A DNA stretch of 64,000 bases from Saprospiraceae bacterium (GTDB lineage: Bacteria > Bacteroidota > Bacteroidia > Chitinophagales > Saprospiraceae): assembly GCA_028280415.1 (NCBI GenBank), contig JANQLV010000019.1, positions 161,235-225,234 of the forward strand, written 5' to 3'. The notes under the pieces were generated by a model. The model searched no databases and was not told the origin of the DNA. It was given only the letters and a program-made list of their open reading frames with translations. Below are positions 1 to 8,984 of the stretch, one piece after another (position 1 is the first letter of the stretch; each line of letters opens with the position of its first letter). The translations under genes were made by a program, and so were the position numbers.

Positions 1-1
1 T

Positions 2-886
2 AAAGATATGCGCCTGATCAGTGGTATTCCCCCCTGGGTTCAGATGTATTTTGAAAGACTGATTGCCGTTTCCGGTAAAAAGCATATCAAAAGCCTCTTC
101 AAGAACTTTAGTGTTTTCGTATACGGAGGCGTCAATTATGAACCCTATCGAAGTACCCTGGAAAATTTGATCGGCAAAAAAATAGACAGTGTCGAGACCT
201 ATCCCGCATCAGAAGGATTTATTGCTTTTCAGGATAGTCAGGATGATAAAGGCTTGCTTTTAAATGCAAATAGCGGAATCTTCTTTGAATTTATTCCGGC
301 AGAAGAAGTGTTCAGTGAGAACCCGACGCGCCTCAGTTTAGGCGAGGTAGAGCTTGGCGTTAATTATGCCATTATTATCAATAATAATGCAGGGCTTTGG
401 GCCTATAATATTGGCGATACGGTCGAATTTGTTTCGCTTAATCCCTATCGGCTAATCGTTACTGGTCGCATCAAGCATTTTATCTCAGCTTTTGGGGAAC
501 ATGTTATTGGAAAAGAGGTAGAAAATGCACTTTTGAGTATCGCAAAGGAAGATAATGTCAATATCGTGGAATTTACGGTAGCTCCCCAAGTTAGTCCCCC
601 GGAAGGAGGACTCCCCTATCATGAATGGTTTATTGAATTCGAGACCATTCCCGAGCAATTAGACCAGTTTTCGATGAAAGTTGATCAAATGATGACCCGG
701 CAAAATATTTATTACGAAGATTTAATCAAAGGCAGTATTTTGAGACCTTTAAAAATCACCCCACTCCAGCGGGATGCTTTTAGAAGTTATATGAAGTCAC
801 AAGGCAAACTGGGTGGGCAGAATAAAGTTCCAAGGCTTTCCAATGATAGAAAAATAGCTGAGGCCCTGATACCGTTTAGGATATAA
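2..886 (+). CDS. GH3 auxin-responsive promoter family protein, C-terminal part (5' end outside window)
   Basis: The frame is open to the left edge, so this is the C-terminal roughly 294 residues of a protein whose family usually has about 500. The sequence resembles the GH3 branch of the adenylate-forming (ANL) superfamily. The motif GRIKHFISAFGEHVIG matches the family's hinge and C-terminal lid segment, and the DTVEF stretch before it fits the conserved aspartate region. Bacterial GH3 proteins probably activate or conjugate carboxylic acids, but their substrates are mostly unknown. The ATP-binding N-terminal half is not visible. It ends 29 nt before fdhD, so the two may be co-transcribed. 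Confidence 0.85.
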   Translation, partial: KDMRLISGIPPWVQMYFERLIAVSGKKHIKSLFKNFSVFVYGGVNYEPYRSTLENLIGKKIDSVETYPASEGFIAFQDSQDDKGLLLNANSGIFFEFIPAEEVFSENPTRLSLGEVELGVNYAIIINNNAGLWAYNIGDTVEFVSLNPYRLIVTGRIKHFISAFGEHVIGKEVENALLSIAKEDNVNIVEFTVAPQVSPPEGGLPYHEWFIEFETIPEQLDQFSMKVDQMMTRQNIYYEDLIKGSILRPLKITPLQRDAFRSYMKSQGKLGGQNKVPRLSNDRKIAEALIPFRI

Positions 887-915
887 TTTTACGATCCTGC
901 CAAAATTGTACAAAG

Positions 916-1740
916 ATGAAATCTTTTCAATCAAAGCCTATCTGGCGTATAGATCAAAATGGTAAAAGTCAATCTGAAGATACACTTGCGATTGAAGAGC
1001 CATTGGAAATTCGTTTGCATATTAAGGGGCAATCGAAAAGTATTTCTATTACAATGCGTACTCCGGGCAACGATTTTGAACTGGCTGCCGGTTTTCTTTT
1101 TACAGAAGGAATTATCAAAAGCAAAGATCAAATCCAGTCTATTGAATATTTAAAAACCTGGAATCCCGATCAGGAAAACAATATCGTATTGGTAAGGCCT
1201 GCAGAAGGTGTCGATATAGATTTTCAAAAACTGGAACGTCATTTTTATACCTCTTCAAGTTGCGGGGTTTGTGGAAAAGCCTCAATCGATGCAGTGAAAG
1301 CTACCGGCCTGAAAAGGATTGAAAACGAAGCGTTTTTCTTTAGTCCGGAGATGATCCACAGGCTTCCCAATACATTAAGAGAAAGCCAAAATATTTTTGA
1401 TCAAACCGGAGGTTTGCACGCTGCAGCGCTTTTCGATAATCAGGGGAAATTACTTAACCTTTGTGAAGATGTAGGTCGCCATAATGCAGTAGACAAATTA
1501 ATTGGCAAGGCTTTAATTGATCAGCAAATTCCCCTTCGGCAAAGGCTAATTATGGTTAGTGGCCGAGTGAGTTTTGAACTGGTCCAAAAAGCAGCTATGG
1601 CTGAAATTCCAATACTGGCTGCCGTTGGTGCACCTTCCAGTCTGGCCATCTCTCTTGCCGAAGAAGTAGGGATGTCCATCATTGGATTTGTCCGCGACCA
1701 GCGTTTTAATATTTACTGCAACGATCAACGAATCAAATAG
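916..1740 (+). CDS. fdhD: Formate dehydrogenase accessory sulfurtransferase FdhD
   Basis: FdhD transfers sulfur from the IscS cysteine desulfurase to the molybdenum cofactor of formate dehydrogenase-like enzymes in the cytoplasm. The protein has 274 residues, the normal length. The sulfur-carrying loop CGVCG is present with Cys116 and Cys119. The conserved block CEDVGRHNAVDKLIG follows near residue 183, and the segment GRVSFELVQKAA near 215 is also typical. The gene lies directly upstream of a molybdopterin oxidoreductase of the FdhF/YdeP group, its expected client. The function is well supported by motif and context. Confidence 0.97.
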   Translation: MKSFQSKPIWRIDQNGKSQSEDTLAIEEPLEIRLHIKGQSKSISITMRTPGNDFELAAGFLFTEGIIKSKDQIQSIEYLKTWNPDQENNIVLVRPAEGVDIDFQKLERHFYTSSSCGVCGKASIDAVKATGLKRIENEAFFFSPEMIHRLPNTLRESQNIFDQTGGLHAAALFDNQGKLLNLCEDVGRHNAVDKLIGKALIDQQIPLRQRLIMVSGRVSFELVQKAAMAEIPILAAVGAPSSLAISLAEEVGMSIIGFVRDQRFNIYCNDQRIK

Positions 1741-1745
1741 CTTTG
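1712..1745 (+). promoter_or_regulatory. Possible Bacteroidota promoter for the YdeP-type oxidoreductase
   Basis: TAGCTTTG at 1738-1745 matches the -7 consensus TAnnTTTG and overlaps the fdhD stop codon. TTTA at 1712-1715 lies 22 nt upstream as an imperfect -33 element. It would give a leader of about 85 nt before the start at 1834. The -33 match is incomplete, so this is only a candidate. Confidence 0.35.
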
Positions 1746-1833
1746 TGTAAACCAGAAAAACTGCTATTTTTCATGTATCTTGAAAAATCTGATTTTTGAT
1801 ACTTTAAGACCTCCAAGTGAAACCTGACTGTTC

Positions 1834-4131
1834 ATGAATGATAAAAATAAACTCTGTGCAACGACACCGCTCGAAGACGAAAAGATAAGAATAACCGCAC
1901 CCAAGCAAACTGCAGCAGGTCCGATTGCGGTATTGAGTTCTATCAAACATGTCTATAAAGAACTGAGTCTCAAAAATTGTTCGAAGACGCTTTTCAGTGT
2001 CAATCAGATGACCGGATTTGATTGTCCCGGATGTGCCTGGCCCGATCCCGATGATCATCGCTCGGCTATGGGAGAGTTTTGTGAAAACGGTGTAAAAGCA
2101 ATTGCCGAAGAAGCAACTGAAAAAAGAGTAGGCCCCGGTTTTTTCGCAAAGCACAGTGTTGTGGAACTATCCCATTGGTCGGATTTCAAACTGGGAAAAA
2201 GTGGTCGGCTAACCCATCCCATGATTCTGTATCCGGGAAAGTCTAATTATGAAGAAATCTCCTGGGAAGAAGCTTTTCAAAAGATCAGCACTCAATTAAA
2301 TAAGTTATCTTCTCCTGATGAAGCCATTTTTTATACTTCCGGACGCACCAGTAATGAAGCAGCTTTTCTTTATCAGCTTTTTGTCCGCCAGTACGGGACC
2401 AACAATTTGCCGGATTGCTCCAATATGTGCCACGAATCAAGCGGCGTAGCCCTTTCCGAGACTCTGGGCATTGGAAAAGGTTCCGTAAAACTCGAAGATT
2501 TTTATATTACCGATTTGATCATTGTAGTGGGACAAAATCCGGGCACTAACCATCCGCGTATGCTTACCGCTTTGCAGAAAGCCAAGCAAAATAATGCGCA
2601 AATCATTACAATCAATCCCCTGCCGGAAGCGGGTTTACTGAATTTTAAAAATCCACAAAATCTCGGAGGATGGCTGGGCTCCGGGACAAATCTGACCGAT
2701 CTTTTTTTACAAGTCAAAGTAGGAGCCGATGTTCCGCTTTTCAAAGCAATACTCTGCCTGCTTTTAGAAGAAGAGGAAGCTCAGCCAGGCAGTGTTTTTG
2801 ATCGCGATTTCATTGAAAAACATACACATGGTTATCAGGAGTTAATTGAATCATTAAGAACTCAAAATGCTGAAGAGCTGGCAAAACAGAGTGGAGTCGA
2901 TTTTAGCTTGATTAAACAAGCGACTCATAAAATCAAACAAGCCAAGCGAATGATCATCTGCTGGGCCATGGGATTGACTCAACATAAAAACGCTGTCCAG
3001 AATATTCAGGAATTAGTAAACCTTTTGCTATTAAAAGGATGCATGGGCAAACCCGGTTCCGGTACTTGTCCGGTGCGCGGACATAGCAATGTACAGGGCG
3101 ATCGTACTATGGGCATTTGGGAGAAGCCCAAGGATGCTTTTTTAAACCAGTTAAAAGAAAATTTTGACTTTGAGCCACCGCGGACACATGGTTATGATAC
3201 CGTTAATGCAATCAAGGCTATGGCTGAAGGAAAAGCGAAGGTCTTTTTTGCGATGGGAGGTAATTTTCTTTCCGCAACTCCGGATACTAATTATACCGCT
3301 AGGGCCCTGCAAAATTGTGAATTAACGGTACAGGTTTCTACCAAACTCAATCGAAGCCATCTGATTACAGGTAAGACCGCAATCATTTTACCTTGCCTGG
3401 GAAGAACAGAAATCGATTTGCAAAACGGGAAGGCACAGTTTGTTAGCGTTGAAAACTCTATGGGGATTGTCCATGCTTCGCGCGGACAGTTAAAGCCTGC
3501 CTCTGAGCATTTGAAAAGCGAACCTGCTATTGTTTCCGAATTAGCGGAAGCTACATTGAAAGATAGTAAGGTAAAATGGACCTGGCTGACCGAAGATTAC
3601 GATCGCATCCGGGATATTATCGAACAGACCATTCCGGGATTTGGAAATTATAATCAAAGAGTTCGAAACGATGGTGGCTTCTATTTGCCCAACGGTGCCA
3701 GAGAAGGGAATTTTCATACCAACACTGGAAAAGCCAATTTCACTATCAATCCGATTCCTGAAATTGATGTGAAAGAAGACGAATTTATTATGATGACTAT
3801 TCGAAGTCATGACCAGTTCAATACGACTATTTACGGTCTGGACGATCGATACCGGGGAATCTTCAATGCCCGCCGCATCGTTTTAATGCACAAAAATGAT
3901 ATTCAAAAAATCAATTGTCAAGCTGGAGATGAAGTGGATATTATTGGCCATTACGAAGGAGAAGAGCGTATCGCTCCGCGCTTCAAAATTGTAGCGTATC
4001 CGATTCCCGAGCAATGTATCGCCACTTATTTTCCGGAAACAAATGTCCTGGTACCGATTAATAGCTACGCAGACCGCAGCTATACCCCTACCTCCAAAAA
4101 CGTCGTTGTCAAGTTGAAAGCCAGTAGCTAA
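1834..4131 (+). CDS. FdhF/YdeP family molybdopterin oxidoreductase
   Basis: This 765-residue protein belongs to the molybdopterin oxidoreductase superfamily (DMSO reductase type), in the YdeP branch of formate dehydrogenase-like proteins. The N-terminal signature CPGCAWPDP (Cys64, Cys67) is typical of that branch and replaces the four-cysteine iron-sulfur motif of classical FdhF. CHESSG around Cys199 is a candidate metal-ligand region, and GQNPGTNHPRM follows as a cofactor-binding segment. A molydop-binding C-terminal domain starts near residue 650. There is no signal peptide, so it is probably cytoplasmic. No other formate dehydrogenase subunit lies nearby. YdeP is linked to acid resistance in E. 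coli; the substrate here is unknown. Confidence 0.93.
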   Translation: MNDKNKLCATTPLEDEKIRITAPKQTAAGPIAVLSSIKHVYKELSLKNCSKTLFSVNQMTGFDCPGCAWPDPDDHRSAMGEFCENGVKAIAEEATEKRVGPGFFAKHSVVELSHWSDFKLGKSGRLTHPMILYPGKSNYEEISWEEAFQKISTQLNKLSSPDEAIFYTSGRTSNEAAFLYQLFVRQYGTNNLPDCSNMCHESSGVALSETLGIGKGSVKLEDFYITDLIIVVGQNPGTNHPRMLTALQKAKQNNAQIITINPLPEAGLLNFKNPQNLGGWLGSGTNLTDLFLQVKVGADVPLFKAILCLLLEEEEAQPGSVFDRDFIEKHTHGYQELIESLRTQNAEELAKQSGVDFSLIKQATHKIKQAKRMIICWAMGLTQHKNAVQNIQELVNLLLLKGCMGKPGSGTCPVRGHSNVQGDRTMGIWEKPKDAFLNQLKENFDFEPPRTHGYDTVNAIKAMAEGKAKVFFAMGGNFLSATPDTNYTARALQNCELTVQVSTKLNRSHLITGKTAIILPCLGRTEIDLQNGKAQFVSVENSMGIVHASRGQLKPASEHLKSEPAIVSELAEATLKDSKVKWTWLTEDYDRIRDIIEQTIPGFGNYNQRVRNDGGFYLPNGAREGNFHTNTGKANFTINPIPEIDVKEDEFIMMTIRSHDQFNTTIYGLDDRYRGIFNARRIVLMHKNDIQKINCQAGDEVDIIGHYEGEERIAPRFKIVAYPIPEQCIATYFPETNVLVPINSYADRSYTPTSKNVVVKLKASS

Positions 4132-4628
4132 ATCTTACCGTTCAAGGACTTGTTTTGGCTACCTCCTTCAATTTGTGGATAACAAAAATTATCGAGCTTT
4201 ATATTGAGGCTGGCTTACTTTTTAGCCTTTAGATTTTCCACTTATAAAAAGGCCGGTATTAAAATGCGTCAAACCGAATTGATGTCACAATTTAGCCCCT
4301 AAAACCTAAATCATACATTATTAATTTGCCTCAAAAAGCCATTTTAATCAAAACCCTCATTAATAAGCCGTCACAATTACCTATAAATACACATTTTATA
4401 TCTAAACGGTAAAATTATCTTAGCGCATAACTCGCATTCAGCAATATTCTTTTATCCCATCAGAACATTCCAGTCTTTCAAATTATAATCCGATTAACAC
4501 ATTTTTGATTATCCTACAGGTGGCACTATGGATAACATGATTTGAGATAGTAAGTAGAAGGCTACACGTCTTTATAGAGAGGTTTGAGTTGAAGCCGGTC
4601 CAATACCCAGGACCGGCTTATAGTTTTA
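4132..4628. other. 497-nt intergenic region between convergent genes
   Basis: The region is AT-rich and holds no ORF with recognisable features. The only clear structure is the GC-rich hairpin at 4592-4619 near its right end. I saw no tRNA, repeat array or good TAnnTTTG promoter in it. Confidence 0.6.
4592..4619. terminator. GC-rich hairpin between convergent genes, probable terminator
   Basis: A perfect 10-bp inverted repeat, AAGCCGGTCC and GGACCGGCTT, encloses an 8-nt loop. It lies 9 nt past the stop of the minus-strand gene ending at 4629. The T-richer flank is on the right side, which fits plus-strand termination better, so its direction is uncertain. Confidence 0.6.
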
Positions 4629-6332
4629 TTATTCTATCATTAATTTACCACTCAGCATCCTTCCTGCAGCATCCTCTATTTTGAAAATATACATTCCGGA
4701 TTCCAGGCTTCCCCTTTCCAATATGTACTGTTGGTCATAAATTCCGTATTCATTTCGAATAACTTGTCCCAGGGTGTTATACAAACTGATATTAACTTCT
4801 CCGACCTCTGCCGGAATTTGAAATATTGCCTGAGTGGTCATTGGATTTGGAAATACTTTAATCTTCTGAAGAGGATCATAAACATCATTGGTACTTACCG
4901 GTGTGTCAAAAACGACCCCGGTAGTATCCGTGACATACATAAGTACCATGACCATCATTTCATCTTCAGAGGTCAAACCAAACCACACAGGAGCAGGGCC
5001 TTCATTTATATAGGTTGCCTCGTGAATGATTCCATTATTAAAATTGAATGTTATCGGTAAAAAGGGTTCCAGATACCTGATCGGAATATGTTGATAATCA
5101 AAAGCGGGACTGACACAGTTGGGATGCCCGCCACCACAAGCACCATCATAAATTAGTTCTCCCTGTACACCATTCTCCCGTTTGTATACTTTATAACCGG
5201 TTCCCCATTGATGGGTGTGTCCCATTATACCCCAGATAAATGCTTCACCCAGGTTTTCATTATATACATCCGTTTCAGTATCTTCATTTCCATCATTATT
5301 GATAAAAATCCCATCATTAACGATCAATTCAGTCTTCATTTCCTGAGCGGCTGTACCGGTAGGCTGTGTATATATATTCAGATATGCTTCTGCTTTAAGG
5401 GTATTGGTAGCGGAATAATTGATGTAATGCGAATTTAAGTCCAATACGATATTATCTTCCCAAAGAAAGGCAGTTCCCTGTGGCAGTTCCAGATCTGTAG
5501 CTTCTTGCACGGCGGCTACCAGACCAATTCCAAAATGGAAAGGGTAATCTCTTAATCCATGATCAACTTGATTGGCAATAATAGGGCTATCGAAATCATA
5601 AATAATAAAATGATGGGAGGAAGGTCCAATCTGAATATCTACCCGATTAACTTCGATATCCTCCGGCAGTTGCATATCCAGTTCATACTTCTGAAAATAC
5701 TCCAGTTCCGAGCCCGGTTGACCGGCGGGCCGGAGAAAATAAGGCCCCATCTTGATCTGAAACCCTTCGCCTTCGGTTGGTGCCGGAGGTGGGCCATCCG
5801 GAAAACTCTCCAGGCCGTTTACGGTATAGTAATCGCTGATTATCTGAGGATCAACCACCGTTCCATTGAGTGGCGCACCGTATAGAATCCACTGGCGAAT
5901 CATTTCTTTTTCCACATCCGTTAATTGTTCTTGTGTTACCGGAGGCATTGTTCCGCCTTCGGCACTACTGCCTTCCTCAAAAGGAATAGTACTTTCCAGT
6001 CCCTGATTGATTTTCCTAAACAAGGAGCTCAAACCCGGTCTCCCCGGGTAAATATATTTATGCCCCTGGGCACTGGAATAGCTATTCGCCGGGCTAACAT
6101 TGACAATATTATTAAAAACATCCTGGGCTCTTTGTGTCACGGTACTCCCACTTCCCTCCAAATCCAGTCCGGACTGAGGATTCGCATTGTTATGACAGGT
6201 AACACATTTGCTTTGTAGAATATTATAAACCTCAACCATCGTACTCTGAGCAGGAAGAAGGGAGGTAATTAAAAGAAAACAAGAGAAAGAAATGGTAAAT
6301 CTTTTAAGCATAGGCTTTATTTTTTTTGGCAT
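4629..6332 (-). CDS. T9SS-sorted protein with cytochrome c domain and copper monooxygenase-like core
   Basis: The 567-residue protein starts with a signal peptide (residues 1-29; Met8 is an alternative start). A c-type cytochrome domain follows: the haem motif CVTCH has Cys43, Cys46 and His47, and a distal TMPP methionine is near residue 129. The middle region has HHF at 240-241, SHY near 302 and MGHTHQWG near 370. This pattern resembles the copper sites of PHM/DBH-type copper type II ascorbate-dependent monooxygenases. Residues of about 487-567 form a T9SS type A sorting domain. It is therefore probably exported to the cell surface or secreted. The redox substrate is unknown; the copper assignment is my inference from the histidines. 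Confidence 0.8.
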   Translation of the reverse strand: MPKKIKPMLKRFTISFSCFLLITSLLPAQSTMVEVYNILQSKCVTCHNNANPQSGLDLEGSGSTVTQRAQDVFNNIVNVSPANSYSSAQGHKYIYPGRPGLSSLFRKINQGLESTIPFEEGSSAEGGTMPPVTQEQLTDVEKEMIRQWILYGAPLNGTVVDPQIISDYYTVNGLESFPDGPPPAPTEGEGFQIKMGPYFLRPAGQPGSELEYFQKYELDMQLPEDIEVNRVDIQIGPSSHHFIIYDFDSPIIANQVDHGLRDYPFHFGIGLVAAVQEATDLELPQGTAFLWEDNIVLDLNSHYINYSATNTLKAEAYLNIYTQPTGTAAQEMKTELIVNDGIFINNDGNEDTETDVYNENLGEAFIWGIMGHTHQWGTGYKVYKRENGVQGELIYDGACGGGHPNCVSPAFDYQHIPIRYLEPFLPITFNFNNGIIHEATYINEGPAPVWFGLTSEDEMMVMVLMYVTDTTGVVFDTPVSTNDVYDPLQKIKVFPNPMTTQAIFQIPAEVGEVNISLYNTLGQVIRNEYGIYDQQYILERGSLESGMYIFKIEDAAGRMLSGKLMIE

Positions 6333-6627
6333 ATAATTATTTTATTATTAATTTGCAGGCTACTTACCAATCTGAAACCCTTATAATCCATTGTTAATAG
6401 ACAATCTTATTGATTAGGGTGTTGCTTACGTCGACACAATTTACGGATATATTTATTAGGTGTAAATATAACTAGATATACCGGATTATATTATCGGTTA
6501 ATAGATATATTAGTTCAATATGGCAGATAATCCATTTCGTCGATTACTTATCTGTTGCGTATTTTTTATGCCTTTAAGGATCATCTCTCTAGAAATTTAC
6601 ATTTTTTAACTTATATAAATAATTGAT
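6333..6627. other. Divergent intergenic region between two T9SS cargo genes
   Basis: This 295-nt AT-rich region must carry the promoters of two divergently transcribed T9SS cargo genes. I found no good TAnnTTTG element on either strand, so the promoters may use a different sigma factor or weaker matches. Confidence 0.5.
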
Positions 6628-7347
6628 ATGAAAAAATTCTACGTACTACTATTTTCTGCTGCATTCGCAATTACACTTAACGCTCAGGTAGAAGTTACTT
6701 TTGCTGTTGATATGAATGTTGAAGCAGCTTCTACTGACGGTGTATTTGTAACTGGCAACTGGATGGATGACGCCGGCTTGGGAGGGGAATGGCAAGAGCC
6801 AGGTACTAATATGGATGCTCAACTAACGGATTCAGACGGTGATAAAGTTTATACCCTAACCGTTATGTTACCTGATGGAGATTACCAATTCAAGTATGCG
6901 AATGGAAACGGCTGGGCAAATGCAGAAGCAGGTGGTGACAGTGACAATTACCAGGCTGATCTTTCTTCCTGTGGTGGTGTTGATAATGGTTTTGGTGGTT
7001 ATAACCGTACTTTTACAATTGCAGGTTCTGCCTTGGCAATTACTCCATATGAGTTCAACTCATGTAATGTTTCCACAGTTGATGTAACCGAGATTTCTAC
7101 ACTTTCTGACGTTACTATTGCTCCTAATCCAGCAGCCGATTTTACTATTGTAACTTATGCTAATCCTAACAATGCCAATCACGATATTATCGTTACTTCA
7201 TTGACTGGTCAAGTTGTTAAGCAATTCTATAGCATTGTTGACAATACAGTAAGAATCGAAACCCAAGACCTGACTGCCGGAATGTATTTCATTACTTTCC
7301 GCAATGAATTAGGTGAGCAAGGAACTGAGAAGTTTATCGTAAAATAA
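6628..7347 (+). CDS. T9SS-sorted protein with CBM20/glycogen-binding-like domain
   Basis: The 239-residue protein has a signal peptide ending near NAQ (residues 17-19). Residues of about 20-135 resemble a CBM20 or glycogen-binding beta-sandwich: they contain VFVTGNWMDDAG, then DGDYQFKYANGNGW, the order seen in starch-binding modules. Residues of about 160-239 form a T9SS type A sorting domain, with APNPAADF at its beginning and a GMYFITF strand near its end. No catalytic domain is present. It may bind surface glycan or act as a structural surface protein; this is inference. It is divergent from the cytochrome-containing T9SS protein. Confidence 0.82.
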   Translation: MKKFYVLLFSAAFAITLNAQVEVTFAVDMNVEAASTDGVFVTGNWMDDAGLGGEWQEPGTNMDAQLTDSDGDKVYTLTVMLPDGDYQFKYANGNGWANAEAGGDSDNYQADLSSCGGVDNGFGGYNRTFTIAGSALAITPYEFNSCNVSTVDVTEISTLSDVTIAPNPAADFTIVTYANPNNANHDIIVTSLTGQVVKQFYSIVDNTVRIETQDLTAGMYFITFRNELGEQGTEKFIVK

Positions 7348-7431
7348 TCTGCATTGATCATACGGAATGAATCAATAATAATTCAAAGTTATATTCCGTC
7401 CGATCACTTTAGATAGATTTAAGGAAATAAA

Positions 7432-7459
7432 AAAAGCCCGGTCAAAATACCGGGCTTTT
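7432..7459 (+). terminator. Rho-independent terminator
   Basis: AAAAGCCCGGT pairs perfectly with ACCGGGCTTTT over 11 bp around a 6-nt loop and runs into TTTTCTTGTATT. It lies about 85 nt downstream of the CBM20-like T9SS gene. The structure is strong in both directions but fits that gene. Confidence 0.9.
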
Positions 7460-7645
7460 CTTGTATTAGTAAAGAGTCAACATCATTTATGAGCCATCTT
7501 ATCGCTTAAAATCCATCCCCTGTTTAAATTTTTAATGATCCTGCCCAGGCACTTATACAACCATTTTGAGTACAAAAGCTACTTTTAAATATCTTAACTG
7601 CTACAGGAAGCGGTACTGATACTACTCTTTTTAACAAAAAAACCG

Positions 7646-7653
7646 TAATTTTG
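7646..7653 (+). promoter_or_regulatory. Possible -7 element for bamD
   Basis: TAATTTTG matches TAnnTTTG and lies only 7 nt before the bamD ATG, which would make the mRNA almost leaderless. No TTTG-like -33 element is visible at the expected distance, so confidence is low. Confidence 0.3.
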
Positions 7654-7660
7654 CGCTCTT

Positions 7661-8464
7661 ATGAAGAATAAAATCTTTTTCTTATTAATTCTGGGGATCA
7701 TGATGGCTGGTACAGCCTGTAAAAGTGAGTTTGAGAAACTCAGAGCAACTGCTGATTCGGAGACCTTGTACAAAAAGGCCTTTGAATATTACGAAAAGGA
7801 GGAATATTTGAAGTCTCAAACACTTTTTGAACTGGTAATCAATAATTTACGCGGGAAAGTAGAGGCGGAAAAGGTGTATTTTTATTACGCGTATACACAT
7901 TTTAAATTGAGAAAGTATATTCTGGCCAGCTATTACTTCAAAAATTTTGCAAATACCTTTCCCAATAGTGAATACCGGGAAGAGGCTGATTTCATGACCG
8001 CTTACTCAAGTTATCAACTTTCCCCAACATATCGACTGGATCAAACGTATACACTAAAAGCTATTGAAGGTTTTCAGATTTTTGCAAATACCTACCCCAA
8101 TAGTTCAAGGGTAGCAGAATGTAATAAGCTTATTGACGGGATGAGAAGAAAATTGGAGAAAAAGGCTTACGCACAGGCGCAATTGTACTTTGACCTTCAA
8201 CAATATCAATCTGCTACACATTCGTTCGAAAATATGCTAAAGGATTTTCCGGATACGGAACAAGCAGAGAAAATCCGTTATATGATTGTAAAAGCTTCTT
8301 ATGACCTTGCCACGAATAGTATCTATGAAAAACAGGCAGAACGACATGAAGAAGTTATAAAAAAAGCAGACCTCTTTCTTAGCAAATATTCAAAAAGCAG
8401 TTATGCAAGGGAGGTCAGAAGTATTAAAAAGAATTCCAGGAAAAAAATAAAAGAATTTTCATAA
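7661..8464 (+). CDS. bamD: Outer membrane protein assembly factor BamD
   Basis: BamD is the TPR lipoprotein of the BAM complex, which inserts beta-barrel proteins into the outer membrane. The 267-residue protein begins with a lipoprotein signal ending at Cys20 (GTAC). Five TPR-like helical pairs follow, including typical turns such as FANTFPNSEYREEADF and FANTYPNSSR. The length agrees with Bacteroidota BamD. The stop codon overlaps the start of rpoZ by one base (TAATG), which suggests translational coupling. This bamD-rpoZ-coaBC-porD order is common in the phylum. Confidence 0.95.
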   Translation: MKNKIFFLLILGIMMAGTACKSEFEKLRATADSETLYKKAFEYYEKEEYLKSQTLFELVINNLRGKVEAEKVYFYYAYTHFKLRKYILASYYFKNFANTFPNSEYREEADFMTAYSSYQLSPTYRLDQTYTLKAIEGFQIFANTYPNSSRVAECNKLIDGMRRKLEKKAYAQAQLYFDLQQYQSATHSFENMLKDFPDTEQAEKIRYMIVKASYDLATNSIYEKQAERHEEVIKKADLFLSKYSKSSYAREVRSIKKNSRKKIKEFS

Positions 8465-8811
8465 TGAGTGATATCAAATCAAAAGTTCAAGGTCTCGAAC
8501 CAAATGTCCAGGCACGTAACATTCAGGAAATGATCAAAAATACTGGCAATATCTACGAAGCCCTGTCAATCATTTCCAAACGAGCTGGTCAGATTTCTGT
8601 TGATCTTAAGCATGAATTACACAATAAACTCGAAGAGTTTGCTGTAAATTCTGACACTATCGAGGAAATCCATGAGAACAAAGAGCAAATCGAAATCTCA
8701 AAATTCTACGAAAGACTTCCAAACCCGGTTTTAATCGCTACGGATGAGTTTCTAAACGGTGAAATTCATATTCAGCAAAAAGAAAACCGCGAGCGAGACT
8801 TTCACAACTAG
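8464..8811 (+). CDS. rpoZ: DNA-directed RNA polymerase subunit omega
   Basis: This 115-residue protein matches the Bacteroidota form of the omega/Rpb6 family, which helps assemble and stabilise RNA polymerase around the beta' subunit. The segment GNIYEALSIISKRAGQIS (residues 28-45) is the conserved omega helix. The C-terminal part NPVLIATDEFLNGEI is typical of the group. The ATG overlaps the bamD stop codon. I rely on family resemblance and on the conserved position between bamD and coaBC. Confidence 0.9.
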   Translation: MSDIKSKVQGLEPNVQARNIQEMIKNTGNIYEALSIISKRAGQISVDLKHELHNKLEEFAVNSDTIEEIHENKEQIEISKFYERLPNPVLIATDEFLNGEIHIQQKENRERDFHN

Positions 8812-8856
8812 CCGGCATCCCCTGCTATCTGTCTTTGTTTAAAGACTTGCTTTTTT

Positions 8857-8926
8857 AATATTGAATAATGAGCAATGAGTATTAAGTTCTTTCCCTTTTA
8901 TATCCATTTGCTTATTATTCAATATT
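8857..8926. repeat. Large imperfect palindrome
   Basis: Left arm 8857-8875 and right arm 8908-8926 are 19 nt long and complementary at all but one position, separated by 32 nt. The left arm is made of short [24 protein letters not shown] words. No poly-T tail follows on the plus strand, so it is not a standard terminator. It lies between rpoZ and coaBC. Confidence 0.85.
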
Positions 8927-8984
8927 TGTATTTAATTGAAAAGCTTAATGAGCAGCTTTTCTTTTGCTCTCCTAAACTGCATTT

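Larger units (their letters stand above)
7348..7660. other. 313-nt intergenic region upstream of bamD
   Basis: This region holds the terminator at 7432-7459 and a possible bamD -7 element at 7646-7653. I saw no gene in it. Confidence 0.6.
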
